DNA of 64,000 nucleotides, taken from Falciphora oryzae (lineage: Eukaryota; Ascomycota; Sordariomycetes; Magnaporthales; Magnaporthaceae). Position numbers and translations under genes: made by a program. Below, piece by piece: positions 34,947-46,810 of this stretch. The notes beneath the pieces were generated by a model. That model did no database searches and was not told the origin of the DNA. It saw only the letters and a list, made by a program, of their open reading frames with translations. The stretch's first letter is position 1. Every line of letters starts with the position of its first letter. The stretch spans positions 1,223,311 to 1,287,310 of the forward strand of contig JNVV01000005.1 of assembly GCA_000733355.1 (NCBI GenBank), written 5' to 3'.

Positions 34947-35992
34947 GGCCGCGATAAAGATATGTAGTATAGGGATGTGTGTCGTGTGCGTCTCCCTCTG
35001 TCAGCAGACAGCCAGCCGTCTGTGTGGGAGATCCCGCCAGCAAGAGAAGGTGAGAAACGTATGCAGTCACGTGGACTGTCAGACAATGAAATAGACCAAA
35101 AGTCCAAAACGTAGCGAGGGTAAGAATGGATGAATGAATGATGGTGCACGTGAAGGAGCGGCTACATGGTTCGACAGCCTTCGCTGATGAACGGTTGGAG
35201 GCGGCCGGGAGAGCCTTGAAGCCTTGAAGCCTTGAGGCAGGCGACAGAGCGTCGATTGACCTTTTGGGAAGGCCACAGGCCGGATCAGGGTTTTGGTGTT
35301 GGTAGTGCAGCCAGGCAGGTCGGACGAAAAAAAAGGTCGACGACAAGCACGATCTGCACCGCCGGCTGGAAGCACGCTTTGCAGATTTCAATTCGAAGCC
35401 TCCGCAGCATCCGAGGCGCGACGGGTCAAGTGGCACGATTTCCGCCTCTGCTGATTTTCCCCAGCTCGTTTCAGGGGTTCTCTTGTTCCCCGAGCCAACC
35501 AGAGCGCGTGGAGATGCGGCGCCAACCCGCCCCTGACCCTTGCACTCGAGGTTTTTACGTGGCCTTTGGTTGGAGGCCAGGGTGGACTGGGCCTCGGAGT
35601 GTTTCAGCGGGGCTCGTCGCCCAGCTGGTCTGTGCCATCGTCCAGTTTTGACCTAATTTTTAGGGTGCTCGATCTGGTCTGTTTTTTTTTTTTTTTTTTC
35701 CTTCTTGTCTGTCTACGATCAAGTTGCCGAGACTCTTTTTGAATGCGGCCTCTCGCTTTCTGGTCAGAGCTGGCCTTCCATATGCTCTCTCTCATCTGTC
35801 CCGTCGCGTCGTGCCTCCCGGAAATCCCTGTGGAGCACCCGCAAGCGACTCCAAACCCCTGCCAGGATCGGTTTCCGTCCAAGCTTGGGCGTTGGGTGTC
35901 ACCCAACCAGGCGGGATATGACGATTTGTTTCGTTCTACGGCAAGAACCCGGACGTCCAAGGCAATACTCGATACCATGTGACCCCCGACTC
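34947..35992. other. Intergenic with a short tandem repeat
   Basis: Promoter side of the multicopper oxidase and 3' side of the MDR dehydrogenase. It holds a poly-T run (about 35682-35699) and the 8-bp tandem repeat at 35213. No gene. Confidence 0.45.
35213..35236. repeat. Three tandem copies of an 8-bp unit
   Basis: GCCTTGAA occurs twice, followed by a third copy with one change (GCCTTGAG). A minor microsatellite. Confidence 0.6.
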
Positions 35993-37624
35993 TCACGGCA
36001 TTTTAACAACCACCTTGCCAAAGTGACTCCCAGCAGCAAGATACAGCATCGCCTCCTTGCCCTCCTCCAGCGGGAAAACACGCTCCACAAGCGGCTTCAC
36101 CCCCTTGTCCGCCAGGAACGCATTCATCTCGACAAACCTGCCCTGAGGCCCGTTCAATATCCCCTTGATGGTCGAGTTGCGCGTCAGCGTCAGCAGGTTC
36201 ACGTGCGGCCTGCTCGCATCCACCTTCTCGTGCGTGCCCGACAGGTACCCGATGCACGACACGAGCCCGCCGAACGAGACGCACTGCAGCGAACGGTGCA
36301 GCGTCTCGGCGCCGCCGCACTCGAAGATGACGTCGGCGCCGCGCCCGCCCGTCAGCCGCAGCACCTCGTCCTGCCACTCCGGGGTGGTCTTGTAGTTGAT
36401 TCCATGGTCGGCGCCCAGGGTCTTGGCGCGCTCGAGCTTGGCGTCCGAGGAAGAGGTGACGATGACTGCGTGTGTGGGTATCAGCATCAATATCTCATTG
36501 TGCTCGGCTGACCGACACTCGTTGCGCACAACCGCGTCGCTCCGGGAGTCCTTGTGGCAATGGCCGCGTTTCCCGGAACATCCGTGGAGGGCTGCCGGCC
36601 GGCTATCTTGCTCAGGATTGAGGTGCGGGGCTTCGAATGGTTGATATGTGTCCAGGACCGAATTGTTACTGGTGGTGGTCCAGATATTTGCCGTCTCGTG
36701 GTATCTGAATGGACTCGTCTGGCCAAATGGTACTCAAACGAGATCGTTTGGCTGGACCATTTGGTGAAAGGAGTTCATTCACCCACCATGAGAAGGCAAA
36801 TATCTGGATAAACACGAAGTACAATTCGATCCTCAACGCATACATCAACCACTCGAAAGACCGCTTCTTCATCCACGTAAAGCAGGTTGCCCCATCAATA
36901 GGAAGGCAAGCAGACATCCAAGACTCACCCGTCGCGCCGCTCGCTTTGGCAATCTGCAAGCCGCAGATACTCACGCCCCCTGTGCCCTGCACCAGCACCG
37001 TCTTCCCCTTCAACCCCGCCCTCGCCGCCTCGCCCAGCGGTCGGTCCCAGAAGAGAGACATCCAGGCCGTCAGGGCCGCGACGGGCAGGCACGCGGCCTC
37101 CTCGTCGCTCAAGTGTTCCGGGGCGCGGACCAGCCCGGACGCGGGGAAGACGCGGTGCGTTTGCAGTACGCCGTCGGCGGGGAAGCCGAGGCTGGTCGCC
37201 AGGTGGTGCTCGCACACCTGCCCGGACGCGAAGCCCGGCATAAAGGTCGATACGACGCGGTCGCCGACCCTCCAGGGGGAGGAGGAGGAGGGGCCGACGG
37301 AGACGACGATGCCGCACATGTCGGAGCAAGGGGCGATGGGTTCCGGGGTGCTGGAGGCGAGGGATTTGTGGTGGGATTTGTAGATTCCGTTGGCCACTTT
37401 TTGTGTTTGGTTGGAGTTAGCCCCTACTCTGAGCGAGATTGTGTAAATGATAACGATCAGATATGCTCACCTTCGGTATCGCGATAGTTGATGGAGACGG
37501 CACGGATCTCGACGAGGGCCTCGCCCTCGCCAGGCGTGGGCATCGGCCCATCTGTAAGGTATATCTTGTCCAGCCCATCCTGGACCGTCTGCCACTTGCG
37601 GACGCGCGCTGTATCGGTCGCCAT
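35993..37624 (-). CDS. MDR-family (zinc-type alcohol dehydrogenase-like) oxidoreductase, 364 aa
   Basis: Three exons: 37624-37471, 37396-36929 and 36465-35993; all junctions are phase 1 and the frame closes. The intron between exons 2 and 3 is 463 bp, far longer than its neighbours, and contains a 130-bp inverted-repeat element. The protein has the GroES-like N-terminal fold (EALVEIRAVSINYRDTE) and a Rossmann region (VLVQGTGGVSICGLQIAK joined across the long intron to VIVTSSS). This resembles the NADPH-dependent quinone reductase-like branch of the MDR superfamily. The catalytic-zinc Cys-His pair of classical alcohol dehydrogenases is not obvious. Substrate unknown; cytosolic, no targeting signal. 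Confidence 0.85.
36679..36808. repeat. MITE-like long inverted repeat inside an intron
   Basis: The two ends of this 130-bp element are inverted repeats: TCCAGATATTTGCC is identical at both termini, and pairing continues inward for about 60 bp per arm with scattered mismatches, so the whole unit can fold into one hairpin. It lies in the 463-bp intron of the MDR dehydrogenase, which would otherwise be of more usual length. There is no coding capacity. The target-site duplication is unclear. A non-autonomous DNA transposon is the simplest reading. Confidence 0.65.
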
Positions 37625-38225
37625 TGTCGTGGGTATAAGGATCAGTTCCTGGTGCTTGACCTGTTCTCGGATGTTTGTTGCATGTGAAGAAGAGCAACCG
37701 CCACCCCGCATGGACGAGCCCAGCGCTGAGGGGCGACCGATGATGCATTCGTGACCCGCAACGGCGGGTCGGCGGAGGCTTCACTGCTTGGCGGCCGTAC
37801 CTTGTGGGTCCCATCCCTCCATGAGCCTGCTCGATCCCGCGATGTTTGTTGCTGCAGAGCGAAGCTCGCCGTCGTGGGCCCTACAAGGTACAGGGCCAAA
37901 GTAACCGAATAAAGGCCTGGCTTCCATCCGAGGCGCCGACATGGAAAATGCAACAACGTTTTGCCTCAATTCGTCTATTCCATCCATTATCTATGATCTC
38001 GCCGGGAGGCGTACGGATCGACCTGACCTACTGTGACCCCTAAAGTGCCACGACGCGAGCGGCATCTATCTCCAGGAGATATTTGCTAATGTTTCCTCTA
38101 AAAGAGATTTCCCTGGCGATGAAGCCATATCCAAAGTGACCACTTTTCCGGCTTGACGCGCACCCAAGGATCATCCATCCGAGACCCCTCTGCATACCCT
38201 CAGCGACAGCGACCAGAACCAGACT
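37625..38225. other. Intergenic, no gene seen
   Basis: Promoter side of the MDR gene and 3' side of the small mitochondrial-type gene, both on the minus strand. Confidence 0.45.
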
Positions 38226-38552
38226 TCAAGTCGACTGCTTCGGCGGCTCGGAGGCCTTCGACGGCTGGGCATCCCCGCCGGCGGAAGACGGCGGCTCGTA
38301 GTGCTTCTGTTTGTCGACCGGCTGCGGCTCGTTGAGGGCGTACTCATAATAAGCGCCGAGCGGGATGGCCTGGGCCTCCGACGGCTGGATCGGAGCGGGC
38401 GCGGTCTCGCTCTTCATCCCGACGTGGACGAGGCGGCGGTCGCTGATAGGGAGGAGCAGCGCGGCCTTGGCGGCAGAGGATGGCACCGCCAGGCCGCTGC
38501 CGGACAGCAAGGGTGAGGGACGTTTGCTCAAGATCCTGAGTGGAGTGGCCAT
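38226..38552 (-). CDS. Small mitochondrial-type protein, 108 aa, unknown function
   Basis: Intronless. The first 35-45 residues (MATPLRILSKRPSPLLSGSG...) are rich in Arg, Ser, Ala and Leu and lack acidic residues, like a mitochondrial presequence, followed by RRLVHVG, which looks like a processing region. The core AQAIPLGAYYEYALNEPQPV is compact and looks conserved; the tail is Pro/Ser/Gly-rich and disordered. No known domain is recognised. It may be a mitochondrial accessory subunit, but that is a guess from targeting alone. Confidence 0.65.
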   Translation of the reverse strand: MATPLRILSKRPSPLLSGSGLAVPSSAAKAALLLPISDRRLVHVGMKSETAPAPIQPSEAQAIPLGAYYEYALNEPQPVDKQKHYEPPSSAGGDAQPSKASEPPKQST

Positions 38553-38949
38553 CCTTGTTTGCTTGTCTCGGTAGGTGATTGTATGTTTCTGTCGTCGTTT
38601 TCAGCGGTACGGATGCGTTCTAGGTCGTTGGGGAGGTTTTGTTCCCGTGTCTACAAACGCGCAGTGATGTCATCAGTTTGTTAGCGAGGGGCTATCTAGA
38701 TGATGTCAAGGAGGCGTGGCACGTGATCAGCCAATTGAGGCGCAAAAGACATCGCAAAAGCATGCTTGATTGGGAGAGTGTGATCTCGTATTGGAAAGAT
38801 GTTCGGAGATTGGTTTTTATCGCTACGCTGTACTCCTGGCCAGAAATCCCAGGGCTTGCCTGTGAAAGGCGGCCGAAAACGAAACCCAAAAATCGTTGCT
38901 CAAGATGTCAGACACGTTACCGAATCCAAGATGGGACGCGCGCAGCGCT
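38553..38949. other. Intergenic, no gene seen
   Basis: 397 bp between two minus-strand genes; no open frame of interest. Confidence 0.5.
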
Positions 38950-40226
38950 TTAGTTCGTTTTGGCCTTGGGCGCGTCGTTGCCCAGAAGCAGGCGCTCGTC
39001 GCGGCGCCACATCAGAATGAGCGCTGCGCCCACGGGCCCGGTCAAGATGATCAGGACGCTGGACATGGTGGGGGCCTCGGTGGCGGCGCGGAACTGGCAC
39101 GACGCCCAGTAGAGGAAGGCGGCGCCGGCAAAGTAGACGTCGTACTGCAGCAGCAGGAGAAGGCCGTCGGCGTACGACTTGACGGGGCGGACGGCCTCGA
39201 AGGGGGTCAGCGACGGCTTGAAGGTGTTGACCAGGGTCACCGACGTGGGGTCCAGGGGCGCGAGCGACTCGGGACGCAGCGCGGGGACGACGGCGTACAG
39301 CACTGCGATGGTGTGGATGGCCGTGGAGATGGTGAGGGTGAAGATGTAGACCCAGCGCAGGCGGTGCGCGAGGGTCTTCTTCTGACTGTCGGCCGTCGCC
39401 GTGGCGGCTGCCGCCTCCGATCCGGGGCTGGGGCGGAGGCGACGGGCGGCCGTGGACAGGACGAGCTGCACGAGGCCGGTCCAGACGGGGAAGAACTGCC
39501 AGATGATGAGGTAGTTGGACTTTTGGTCCGGCGTCACGACGGCGGGGCTGGGCAGAGAGGCCAGCAGGGTGGGCAGAATGTAGCCCCAGATCAGCGCGTG
39601 CGGCATGACCGAGAGATCGGCGTCGTCAAGGGCCAGGGCGGCGGCGACCTCACGGCCGGGAGTTTCCGTGGCTGTCATGTGAGCCAGGGGCGAGGTCCAC
39701 AGCCAGACGGCGACGTAGACCGGGATGGTGATGCCATAGGTCACGGTTTGGTAGCACAGGCCCCAAAACGCAGTGCTGGGCGCGAGTAGGTCAGCGAAAG
39801 GCCCGGATTTGAGAAACAGAGCCGATTCGTGGGATATGGCCACGGCGGAGGATGGCAAACGTACTAGGTAATCGCCTTGCCTCGGTTGCCGGCGCGCAGG
39901 CCGTCGAGCGTCATCATAACCAGCCCTGCGAGGACCTGGCCCGAGAACCAGAAGGAGAAGAGGCTGAGGGGCTGGTGCTCGCCGGTGCCCATGGTGGCGA
40001 AGAAGCGGATGAAACCGGCGATGTGCTGGTCGAACTCGGCGTGGCCGGTGAACGACGAGCGCAGTGTGCCGTCGGCGTCGAAGCCGGGCATCCGCGTCGG
40101 GTGCTCGGCGGCCAGCTTGTCGTTGAAGTCGCCAAGGCCGGTCCGGAAGCCCAGGCCCATGATGCAGTACGCGCCCGCGACGGCGAGCGCGAGTAGGAAC
40201 CACGGCGATGCCGCGATGTATGCCAT
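38950..40226 (-). CDS. Polytopic membrane protein, 395 aa, unknown function
   Basis: Two exons: 40226-39865 and 39775-38950, with an 89-bp intron (GTACGT...GCTGACC...CCCAG), phase 2. Hydropathy by eye suggests seven or eight membrane spans, beginning at residues 4-22 and including VLAGLVMMTLDGL, TVTYGITIPVYVAVWLW and VLIILTGPVGAALILMW. The soluble motif FNDKLAAEHPTRMPGFDADG lies between spans 1 and 2. I remember similar uncharacterised ascomycete membrane proteins, some near biosynthetic genes, but cannot name a function. A TATA box lies about 90 bp upstream. Intact. Confidence 0.75.
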
Positions 40227-40312
40227 TGTGTCTGGTTTGGTGTGCACTCTGGACTGACGGCGGGAAACTGATACTACAGTCCCTTTCGGATTGAACGGAT
40301 GGCGGCCAGATT

Positions 40313-40320
40313 TTTAAATA
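40313..40320 (-). promoter_or_regulatory. TATA-like box of the polytopic membrane protein gene
   Basis: TATTTAAA on the minus strand, about 90 bp upstream of the ATG at 40226. Confidence 0.4.
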
Positions 40321-41446
40321 GCACGAACAGGTAAGGCTGGTGGACCGTCTCTTCACCGTGCTGACACAAAAGAAGCACGTGGAGGTCAATCCCAATTCGA
40401 CGAGGCCACCAGCAAACCTGCGCCAAACCCAAATCTGTCTGGTGCGAGTCTGACCTCCGCCACCCCCACACGGCTGCGATTCAGGGACCACGGCCGCCCG
40501 CGACACGCAATTGTCCACCAGAAAATCAGCGCTGGAGCGTGCAGTCCCATTGCCGTTCGAGTCACCGGGATTGACGGATCAGTGATGGATGTCAGACACA
40601 CCGCCGCCCAGTCGTCCATCGCTCGCTTCCATCGTCCTCTCCGGCGATCCCGGCTGAGACCCTGAAAATGAGGTAAGGATTGACATTAATTTACGACAGA
40701 CCTCGTGTTGGTCGTCGGCGAGCCTTCATCACAACTCCTTAGCATAACTCTAACTTTCTCGCAGCATGGAAGACCGGAGTGCCCTAAGGATTCCGAGGAA
40801 ACAAGGAGAAGCAAGAAAGGCCATTGCGGAATTGTTTCCGCATGCGCCATTCCCGAGGAGCTATTCCCAATGGAAAGTGCACGACCCGCCACAGAGGCGC
40901 CTGCGTGCCTGGTCGAGCGCGCAAGACGGCAACTAACGGGCCGCCTAGTCGCCGATCTTGCAACATGCCTGGTGCGCGTCTGTGCTGCCGGGGACCAAGG
41001 TCGCAAGGCGGAGGCTACAGGACCGCACTGTCTTGCCTCGCGAGATTCTTGGTTGATCCAGGGCACGCTCGGTTTTTTGGTCATGGAATTGAGAGCCCGC
41101 TCCTGCCCACTCTGCACAACATTGAACCAGCCAATCCTTATGTCGCTTAGGTCCTTGCACAACTTGGACTCCTCCCAAATCACAGCAGTTAGTTCTGTTT
41201 CGTTCGGCTCCCGCGAATGGCTCCGCATTTTATTTTGTGAATAAATATAGGTTCTACCAGTAGGACCGTAGCTTAAGCCAAGAAGGTTATCGTGTAAGTG
41301 CCCCCTCAAGAGACCGACGATCAGTAATCCTTAAAGTTGCCGTTGACCTTGTGATCACCCACATTCCCCTCCATCACCACCACAAGAATCGCTCCCACCT
41401 CAGCCGCATTTATCGCTCCATCATCTAGCGGTTTCTGCTCCCTCCC
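40321..41446. other. Intergenic, no gene seen
   Basis: Two long opposite-strand frames (40686-41309 minus and 40705-41244 plus) shadow each other and neither shows domain, signal or introns. It probably holds the upstream region of the membrane protein gene and the 3' UTR of the hydrolase. Confidence 0.4.
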
Positions 41447-42792
41447 TTAGAACCCGTGTCCCGACAGGAAGTCAAACATGAGCTTGTACCCGGCAGGAGC
41501 GCTCTTGTGCACAGCCAGCGCGTGCGCCGTGTTTTCCAGCACCTTGACTTTCACATCCGTCGCGTTGGCAAAGATGTTTCGGATGTTTGTCTCGTCGAAC
41601 GTGCCCGGGCAGTACCCGTTGCAGAGAGGGTAGTCCCTCTCGCCGACGATGATCTAGAAGTAACGAGAGTTGTCAGCACTTTCGCCTCGACGTATTGCAA
41701 GCCATGGCGAGAAGACATCCACATACTTGCACCGGACCGTGGAACAGCCGGTCGCTGGTCGCGTACTGGATCTGGTGATCCGAAGCATACAGCGCCACGG
41801 CCTCGGGCTGCTTGACCTTCTCCGTGTACGTCAGCAGCTCCGGCTCGAAGCCGCCCTTGGTCAAGTACAGCTTCTGCAACGTGTTCTCCTCCGTGAGAAC
41901 AATGTACCCCGGCCCGAACTCCCCGAACCGCGCTGCGTCGTGCTGCGCCGCGTAGTCGTGCTCAAACGCCGCGACCTTCACCGCGCCGAGCTGGGTGGCG
42001 TTGGGGAAGAAGCTTGTCAGCAGCGCCGCGTCCGAGAGCGTCGGGTGCTTGAGCAGGAAGCCGAAGGTGAGGTACGACCCGAACGAGTGCGCGACGTGCA
42101 CGACGCGCGACGGCTTCGGCTCGATCACGGTCGAGGCATCGTCGGTTTTACCGGCAGAGCTGAGCAGCTTGCCCTCGCGCGCCAGCTTGGTGAGCCCGGC
42201 CAGGATCTCGATCTCGGTGGTCAGCTGCACCTCGTCGTAGGCGTTGGCGAGGTCGGACTTGCCGGTCCCGATCCGGTCCCACGTGAGGATCGAGTACCCC
42301 TTGGCGATGGCCGCGTCGACGTATGAGTACTCCTCGGGCTTGACCTGGATATCCCAGTATCTGCGCGGGATACGAGTTAGAAAAAATGCCTCGTCATCAC
42401 GCGCATATAACCCCTGAGTTCTGCGGAACGTCAACATACCGCTTGTCCCATCCATTGCCCTGCACGGCGATCTGCAGGATGCCTGCCTTGTCTGTCTTCT
42501 GCGACGGGACGCAAAGCTCGGCGCTGATCTTGAAGGAGCGGTTGATGGGCACATCACCAAGGATGCGGTCCGCATTGTTTCTGGGTGCAGTCCGGATGCT
42601 GAAGTTCAAGGCCCAGTCGACGGCGTCGACATTGTTCTCAACCCGGGGCATGTTATAGTGCTTGTTGGTCGCCACCACGGGCACGGGCACCTCGAACTGG
42701 ACGCAATGCCTGCTGGGAGTGGTCGTCCGCACGGCCATGGCCGGGCCGGAGGCGACAAGCCAGCCCAAGGAGAATGTCTGAGTTGTGAGCAT
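41447..42792 (-). CDS. Secreted alpha/beta hydrolase, 397 aa
   Basis: Three exons: 42792-42440, 42360-41727 and 41653-41447; introns are 79 and 73 bp, GT-AG, and the frame closes. A signal peptide covers about residues 1-20. The body has the canonical features of the AB-hydrolase fold: an oxyanion-side strand ending in WDRIGTGKSDL, the nucleophile elbow VAHSFGSYL (GxSxG variant with Ala at the first position), an acid region near GERDYPLC, and the catalytic histidine region NTAHALAVH. Similar fungal enzymes are extracellular esterases or lipases with unknown natural substrates. A TATA-like box is about 105 bp upstream. Intact. Confidence 0.85.
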
Positions 42793-42895
42793 TGTCGCGG
42801 TTGGTTGATCTGTGCAGGAGGGTGCTTTGCTTTCTGGACTGCGGTGACCTGTGAGCATCAGGCAAAGACTGCCCGATCATGGGCGTCTCTGTCTC

Positions 42896-42903
42896 TTTAA
42901 ATA
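42896..42903 (-). promoter_or_regulatory. TATA-like box of the alpha/beta hydrolase gene
   Basis: TATTTAAA on the minus strand, about 105 bp upstream of the ATG at 42792. Confidence 0.4.
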
Positions 42904-43956
42904 CCCATAAAATTGTCGTTCGTTTCTTAATGGTCCCTTCCCCTTCGTCATGTGCTATCCTCACTTCCTGGATGTTCTGCTTCCACAGCCATAGGCTTAC
43001 ACGCCGACGAGGGCCATGCCAGCCTCGTGATAGATCGCTAAGCCTGAAAGCCTCTTACAAATCGTACACTGGTCCGTATAATATTTGAAAAGACGTCGGA
43101 ATAAGTTCTCCGCAAAGAAACCCAAATAGTCTGGCGGGGTGTGAGTGGGCGGCAAGACACTGGAAGGCAGGGAGGCGCAGTTACGACTGGCCGAATGTGG
43201 AATGATCCCCGCACCTGCACCTGTGAGCATTGTTGGATAATTGACAAATTCTTTTAGCGTCAGTTCCCAGGACGGCGCATTGAGCGAAATCAATGCCAAG
43301 ACTGAGAACTTTCTGACTGTCAGCACGTTGACCCGACGGAGAGATAGATTGTCCGTTGATGTGCCCTACGTTATTCTCGGTTAAAATGCTATCCTTGGGA
43401 GTTTGTTGTTGATGCTTTGAACGCGGGGTTCCTTCCTAGTTCTTATTTTCTTTTCCTGCTCTTATTCACTTTTCCTGTTTACTGTTTCATCTTTCCTTGT
43501 TACATTTCTCTTCCTCTTTTCTACTGTGAACCTTTCCCTGCGTCGAGGTTAATGCCCCTCTTGCTTGACCTATGCGCCTTCCGAACTGATAAACTATCAG
43601 GGGTAATAGCTGCTGTGTCTTAACGGTAGGTGGGTACCTAGCTACTGCCACTTTGGATGGCGGCAAGGATCGGGCAGCCTCCAAGAAGAAAAACCATTAA
43701 CGGTACAAAGGGAGGGGAGTCCCGTGATGCGTAGAAGCTTCGAATTCGTAACTCTTGGTCCACCTCGGCTCAAAGGAATGAACAAGGACTTGACAGCAAC
43801 CGGCTTGACCCACCACCTGAAGGTCATGGACTTGACTATTCATGTTAGCTGAAGCTTCAGCAAGGAAATGTGATGGAATCAGGCCCCTGGTTCAGGCATG
43901 GTTGGATCCTACCTACTGTACCTCTCCTGGGAAAGTAGCCCTTGCACTACTGGCCT
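42904..43956. other. Intergenic, no gene seen
   Basis: Contains a pyrimidine-rich tract (43430-43530). No supported open frame. Confidence 0.45.
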
Positions 43957-46810
43957 CTAAGGGGCCCCCGGGGTTGCGGTTACAGGCTCCGTAGCTCGGC
44001 CACGTTCCTGCCAGATAGAGCTTGCCCCCTTTTTCTTCTTTTTCGCAGTTAGGCCCCAGAGATCAAAGGGGTCTGGTAGAAGAGGGGCTTCCTCAACAAC
44101 CGTTTCGACACCGGAATCGCAAGCGGGTTCCGTGATTGTGATCTCTTCAACTGCCATCATGGGGGCGGAGCTCTCTGACTTGGGGGTATCCGCTCTGTCG
44201 TCTGGCTGAGTACTGTTCCTCAGCTCTGGCGTGGCTGATCGTCCGTTGGCGGCGGAACTGCTCGTTGAACATATGGCGGCGGGAATGGGCGGGCCTATGT
44301 AGCAGAATGGTTAAAATACTTCATATTCTAGTAAACAAGTGTGGATGTCTTTCGATGCTGCCGGAAGCAATGCCGTCCATGGAGAATGACCCGGAAGGCT
44401 CCTGTGGAATGGATGTGGAGACTCACGGATAAGCTCCGGGCGCTTGTTGTCAACGCGGGCACTTTGCAGGCGTCTGAGGTCGTCCAAACTCTTCTGCAGA
44501 GCGGAGAGGAGTTCCTGGCAATCATCACGCTCGTCGATGGCTTGTTCGTCCTCCGAGGCGAGCGCTGAGATTTGCTCGTCCGTCAGTTCCAGGATCATCT
44601 CAGGGGTAAAGAGGTTCGGGAGGTGGCAAATGAGCTGTCGTTCGACGGCGAGGTTGGCAATCTCGTCAATGAATCGCCTGAGGGCGACCTGTTGCAAATA
44701 ACGAAGCAGCATGTTAGTGTTCTGGCCGTCTGTGGCAGGNNNNNNNNNNNNNNNNNNNNNNNNNNNNNNNNNNNNNNNNNNNNNNNNNNNNNNNNNNNNN
44801 NNNNNNNNNNNNNNNNNNNNNNNNNNNNNNNNNNNNNNNNNNNNNNNNNNNNNNNNNNNNNNNNNNNNNNNNNNNNNNNNNNNNNNNNNNNNNNNNNNNN
44901 NNNNNNNNNNAGTACGCTTCAGCGTAGTCGGTCGCCAGCCCACTCGCCTCCTCCTCCAGGTCGGTTTCCTTGCTTTCCAGCTGGCTCAGGAGCTCTACAA
45001 CCTCGCCAATGGCAATATAGCCTGAGGGGCTGGTTGGGGCGTCGCCGTGTTCCATGGCCGAGTGCAGCGCGCGACGGTTCTTGGCGCCTGATACAGCTGA
45101 CTCTATCACTTCCTTGAGGGCCTCTGCCCGATGTTGGTCTCGACGCTGCTTCTGGGCTTTCTTCACCATGTCTGTAAGGTATTGGTTGTAGGTGATTGGG
45201 TGGCCCTCGTAATGGGGAGCCAGGATCTCCTTGACCTTGGCATCCAGCTGCCGCTGCCGTTCCTCGATTCCCTGGTCCACAATAGCGGAAATGCCACCGA
45301 CCGTTTTAGCCGAGGCGGCATGGTGAAGGGCGGTGAGAGCCATCCAGGTGACCCCCTCGACGATAGACGATGTGGTCTCTGCTGCGAGATCTTTCCAAGG
45401 CCGGCATTGCTTTCTGAAGAGATCGGCGACGATGAGGGGGTTGAAGGTCCCGGGAAGCTCACGGCCCCGACTCCTGTCCATTAGAGTTGTCACCTGCTTG
45501 AGATAGTCCGATCGCCAGACTTTCTCCGGCACATCCGGCTCCCCATCCGCAACAACCTCGTTATCGTCTAGGAGTCTCTGAAGTTTGCCTTGTCGGTGCA
45601 TCTTGTCTCCAAAGTCTCGCAAAGTGTTTTGAACCATGGCCCGGATACGCTTGGCATAGCCCTCGTCAGTCTTGGCGTCGCCGAAAAAGCTGTCGCTATA
45701 ATTGCCCTCGATCGCGGCGGTCATAAGGGCAGAGAACCGCCGGCTGACGGCGAGAAGGTATCTGCGCTGCTCTGCTGGGCTGCTGCGTGGGTCTCCCAGC
45801 TTGGTGAGTGTGTTCTCGCACTTGTGGATGTTGGACAGCACATCCTCGCGTAGCGCAGGAAGATTGGCCAAAATCGACCCTCCAAGCACCTCACTCAATC
45901 GTTTGCGAAGGGCGGCGACGCCAAGAAGAGAAGAGTTAACAAGGAGCCAAGCACCCTTGTAGAAAAACATCATCTCGATCTTGTCCCTTGCCCCGGCGCT
46001 GGTGTCGCTCGTTTCGTTGCTGCCCTTGTTGCGCAGGACGTGCCAGCCAAGCTCCAGGTGGACCACTTCGTTGCGAGCGAGCTTAATGTAGAACTCCTCG
46101 GAATGGGTGCCCTCGTCGAGCTTGTCGGGCTTGGTAATGAGACCGAAAGTGCGAGTCCGCGTCGGGTCGAACTTCCGCGCTAGCTCAATAATTTTTTGGT
46201 TATTGAACTCGTTATCGGCCGAAACTACAGCGAGGATGATGCTTCGGGGGCGTTTCATAGCCTCGTGCACCATTGCGCTAACCGTTTTGGCGTCCTCGAC
46301 CGACTGCTCGGAGCTGCCGGCGCGGAAAATGCCGGGCAGGTCGACCATGGTCAGGTGGGCTTGGTCGGGGCCGCAAATTTCAACACGCAAAACATCGTTG
46401 CTAAAGCATTTCGAATCCGACAACCCCATAGCCTGCTTGGCTGCCTCAACAACCTTATCGAGCCGTTGCTCGGACCGGATGGTGTTAGAAAAGGCGCGCA
46501 GCCGCTCGGCATCCTTGGGGGCTCGCTCGGGGCCAGGGTTGATCGAGACCTTGAACTTGTGCTTTGGTTCCCGTCGAAGGACCAGCTCGGTTACGAACCG
46601 GGTGCAAACACCATCCTTGGTCGGGAAGGGGTGTCCGGAAATGGCCTCAAGGATGGAGCTTTTGCCAGCAGACTGGTCGCCGCAAACGATGATCTCGGGC
46701 AGGTCGATGACCTCGCCGATGCCGTGGGAGCGGAGTCTGTCGATGATGTCGAACAGGGCTCGATGCTCCTTGGACCGGAGGTCAGCCCCGGGCGCGCCTC
46801 CTATGGCCAT
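43957..46810 (-). CDS. Dynamin-like GTPase with GED, interrupted by an assembly gap
   Basis: The start at 46810 is just before the G domain; a further 60 codons are open upstream but read as leader. G1 is GDQSAGKSS (residues 44-52), G3 is DLPGIF and G4 is TKPD; stalk (middle) sequence follows up to the N run at 44740-44910. Beyond the gap, ACTAAC and a CAACAG acceptor show that an intron ends at 44689. The next exon (44688-44427) is a GTPase effector domain (RRFIDEIANLAVERQL...), and after another intron the last exon (44294-43957) gives a disordered tail with a poly-Lys patch. This is the dynamin family without a visible PH domain, like many lineage-expanded fungal members; related to Mx or Vps1 types. 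Membrane remodelling role inferred. Confidence 0.88.
44740..44910. other. Assembly gap (171 N) at the stalk-GED junction of the dynamin gene
   Basis: Coding sequence runs into the gap on one side and an intron 3' end emerges on the other, so the gap hides an exon end and a donor site. Confidence 0.95.

Noticed and set aside
28312..42792. Possible secondary-metabolite cluster (NmrA-like, multicopper oxidase, MDR reductase, membrane protein, hydrolase)
   Set aside because: No polyketide, peptide or terpene synthase, no pathway transcription factor, and the genes are interspersed with a phosphatase and a mitochondrial-type protein. The combination is compatible with chance.
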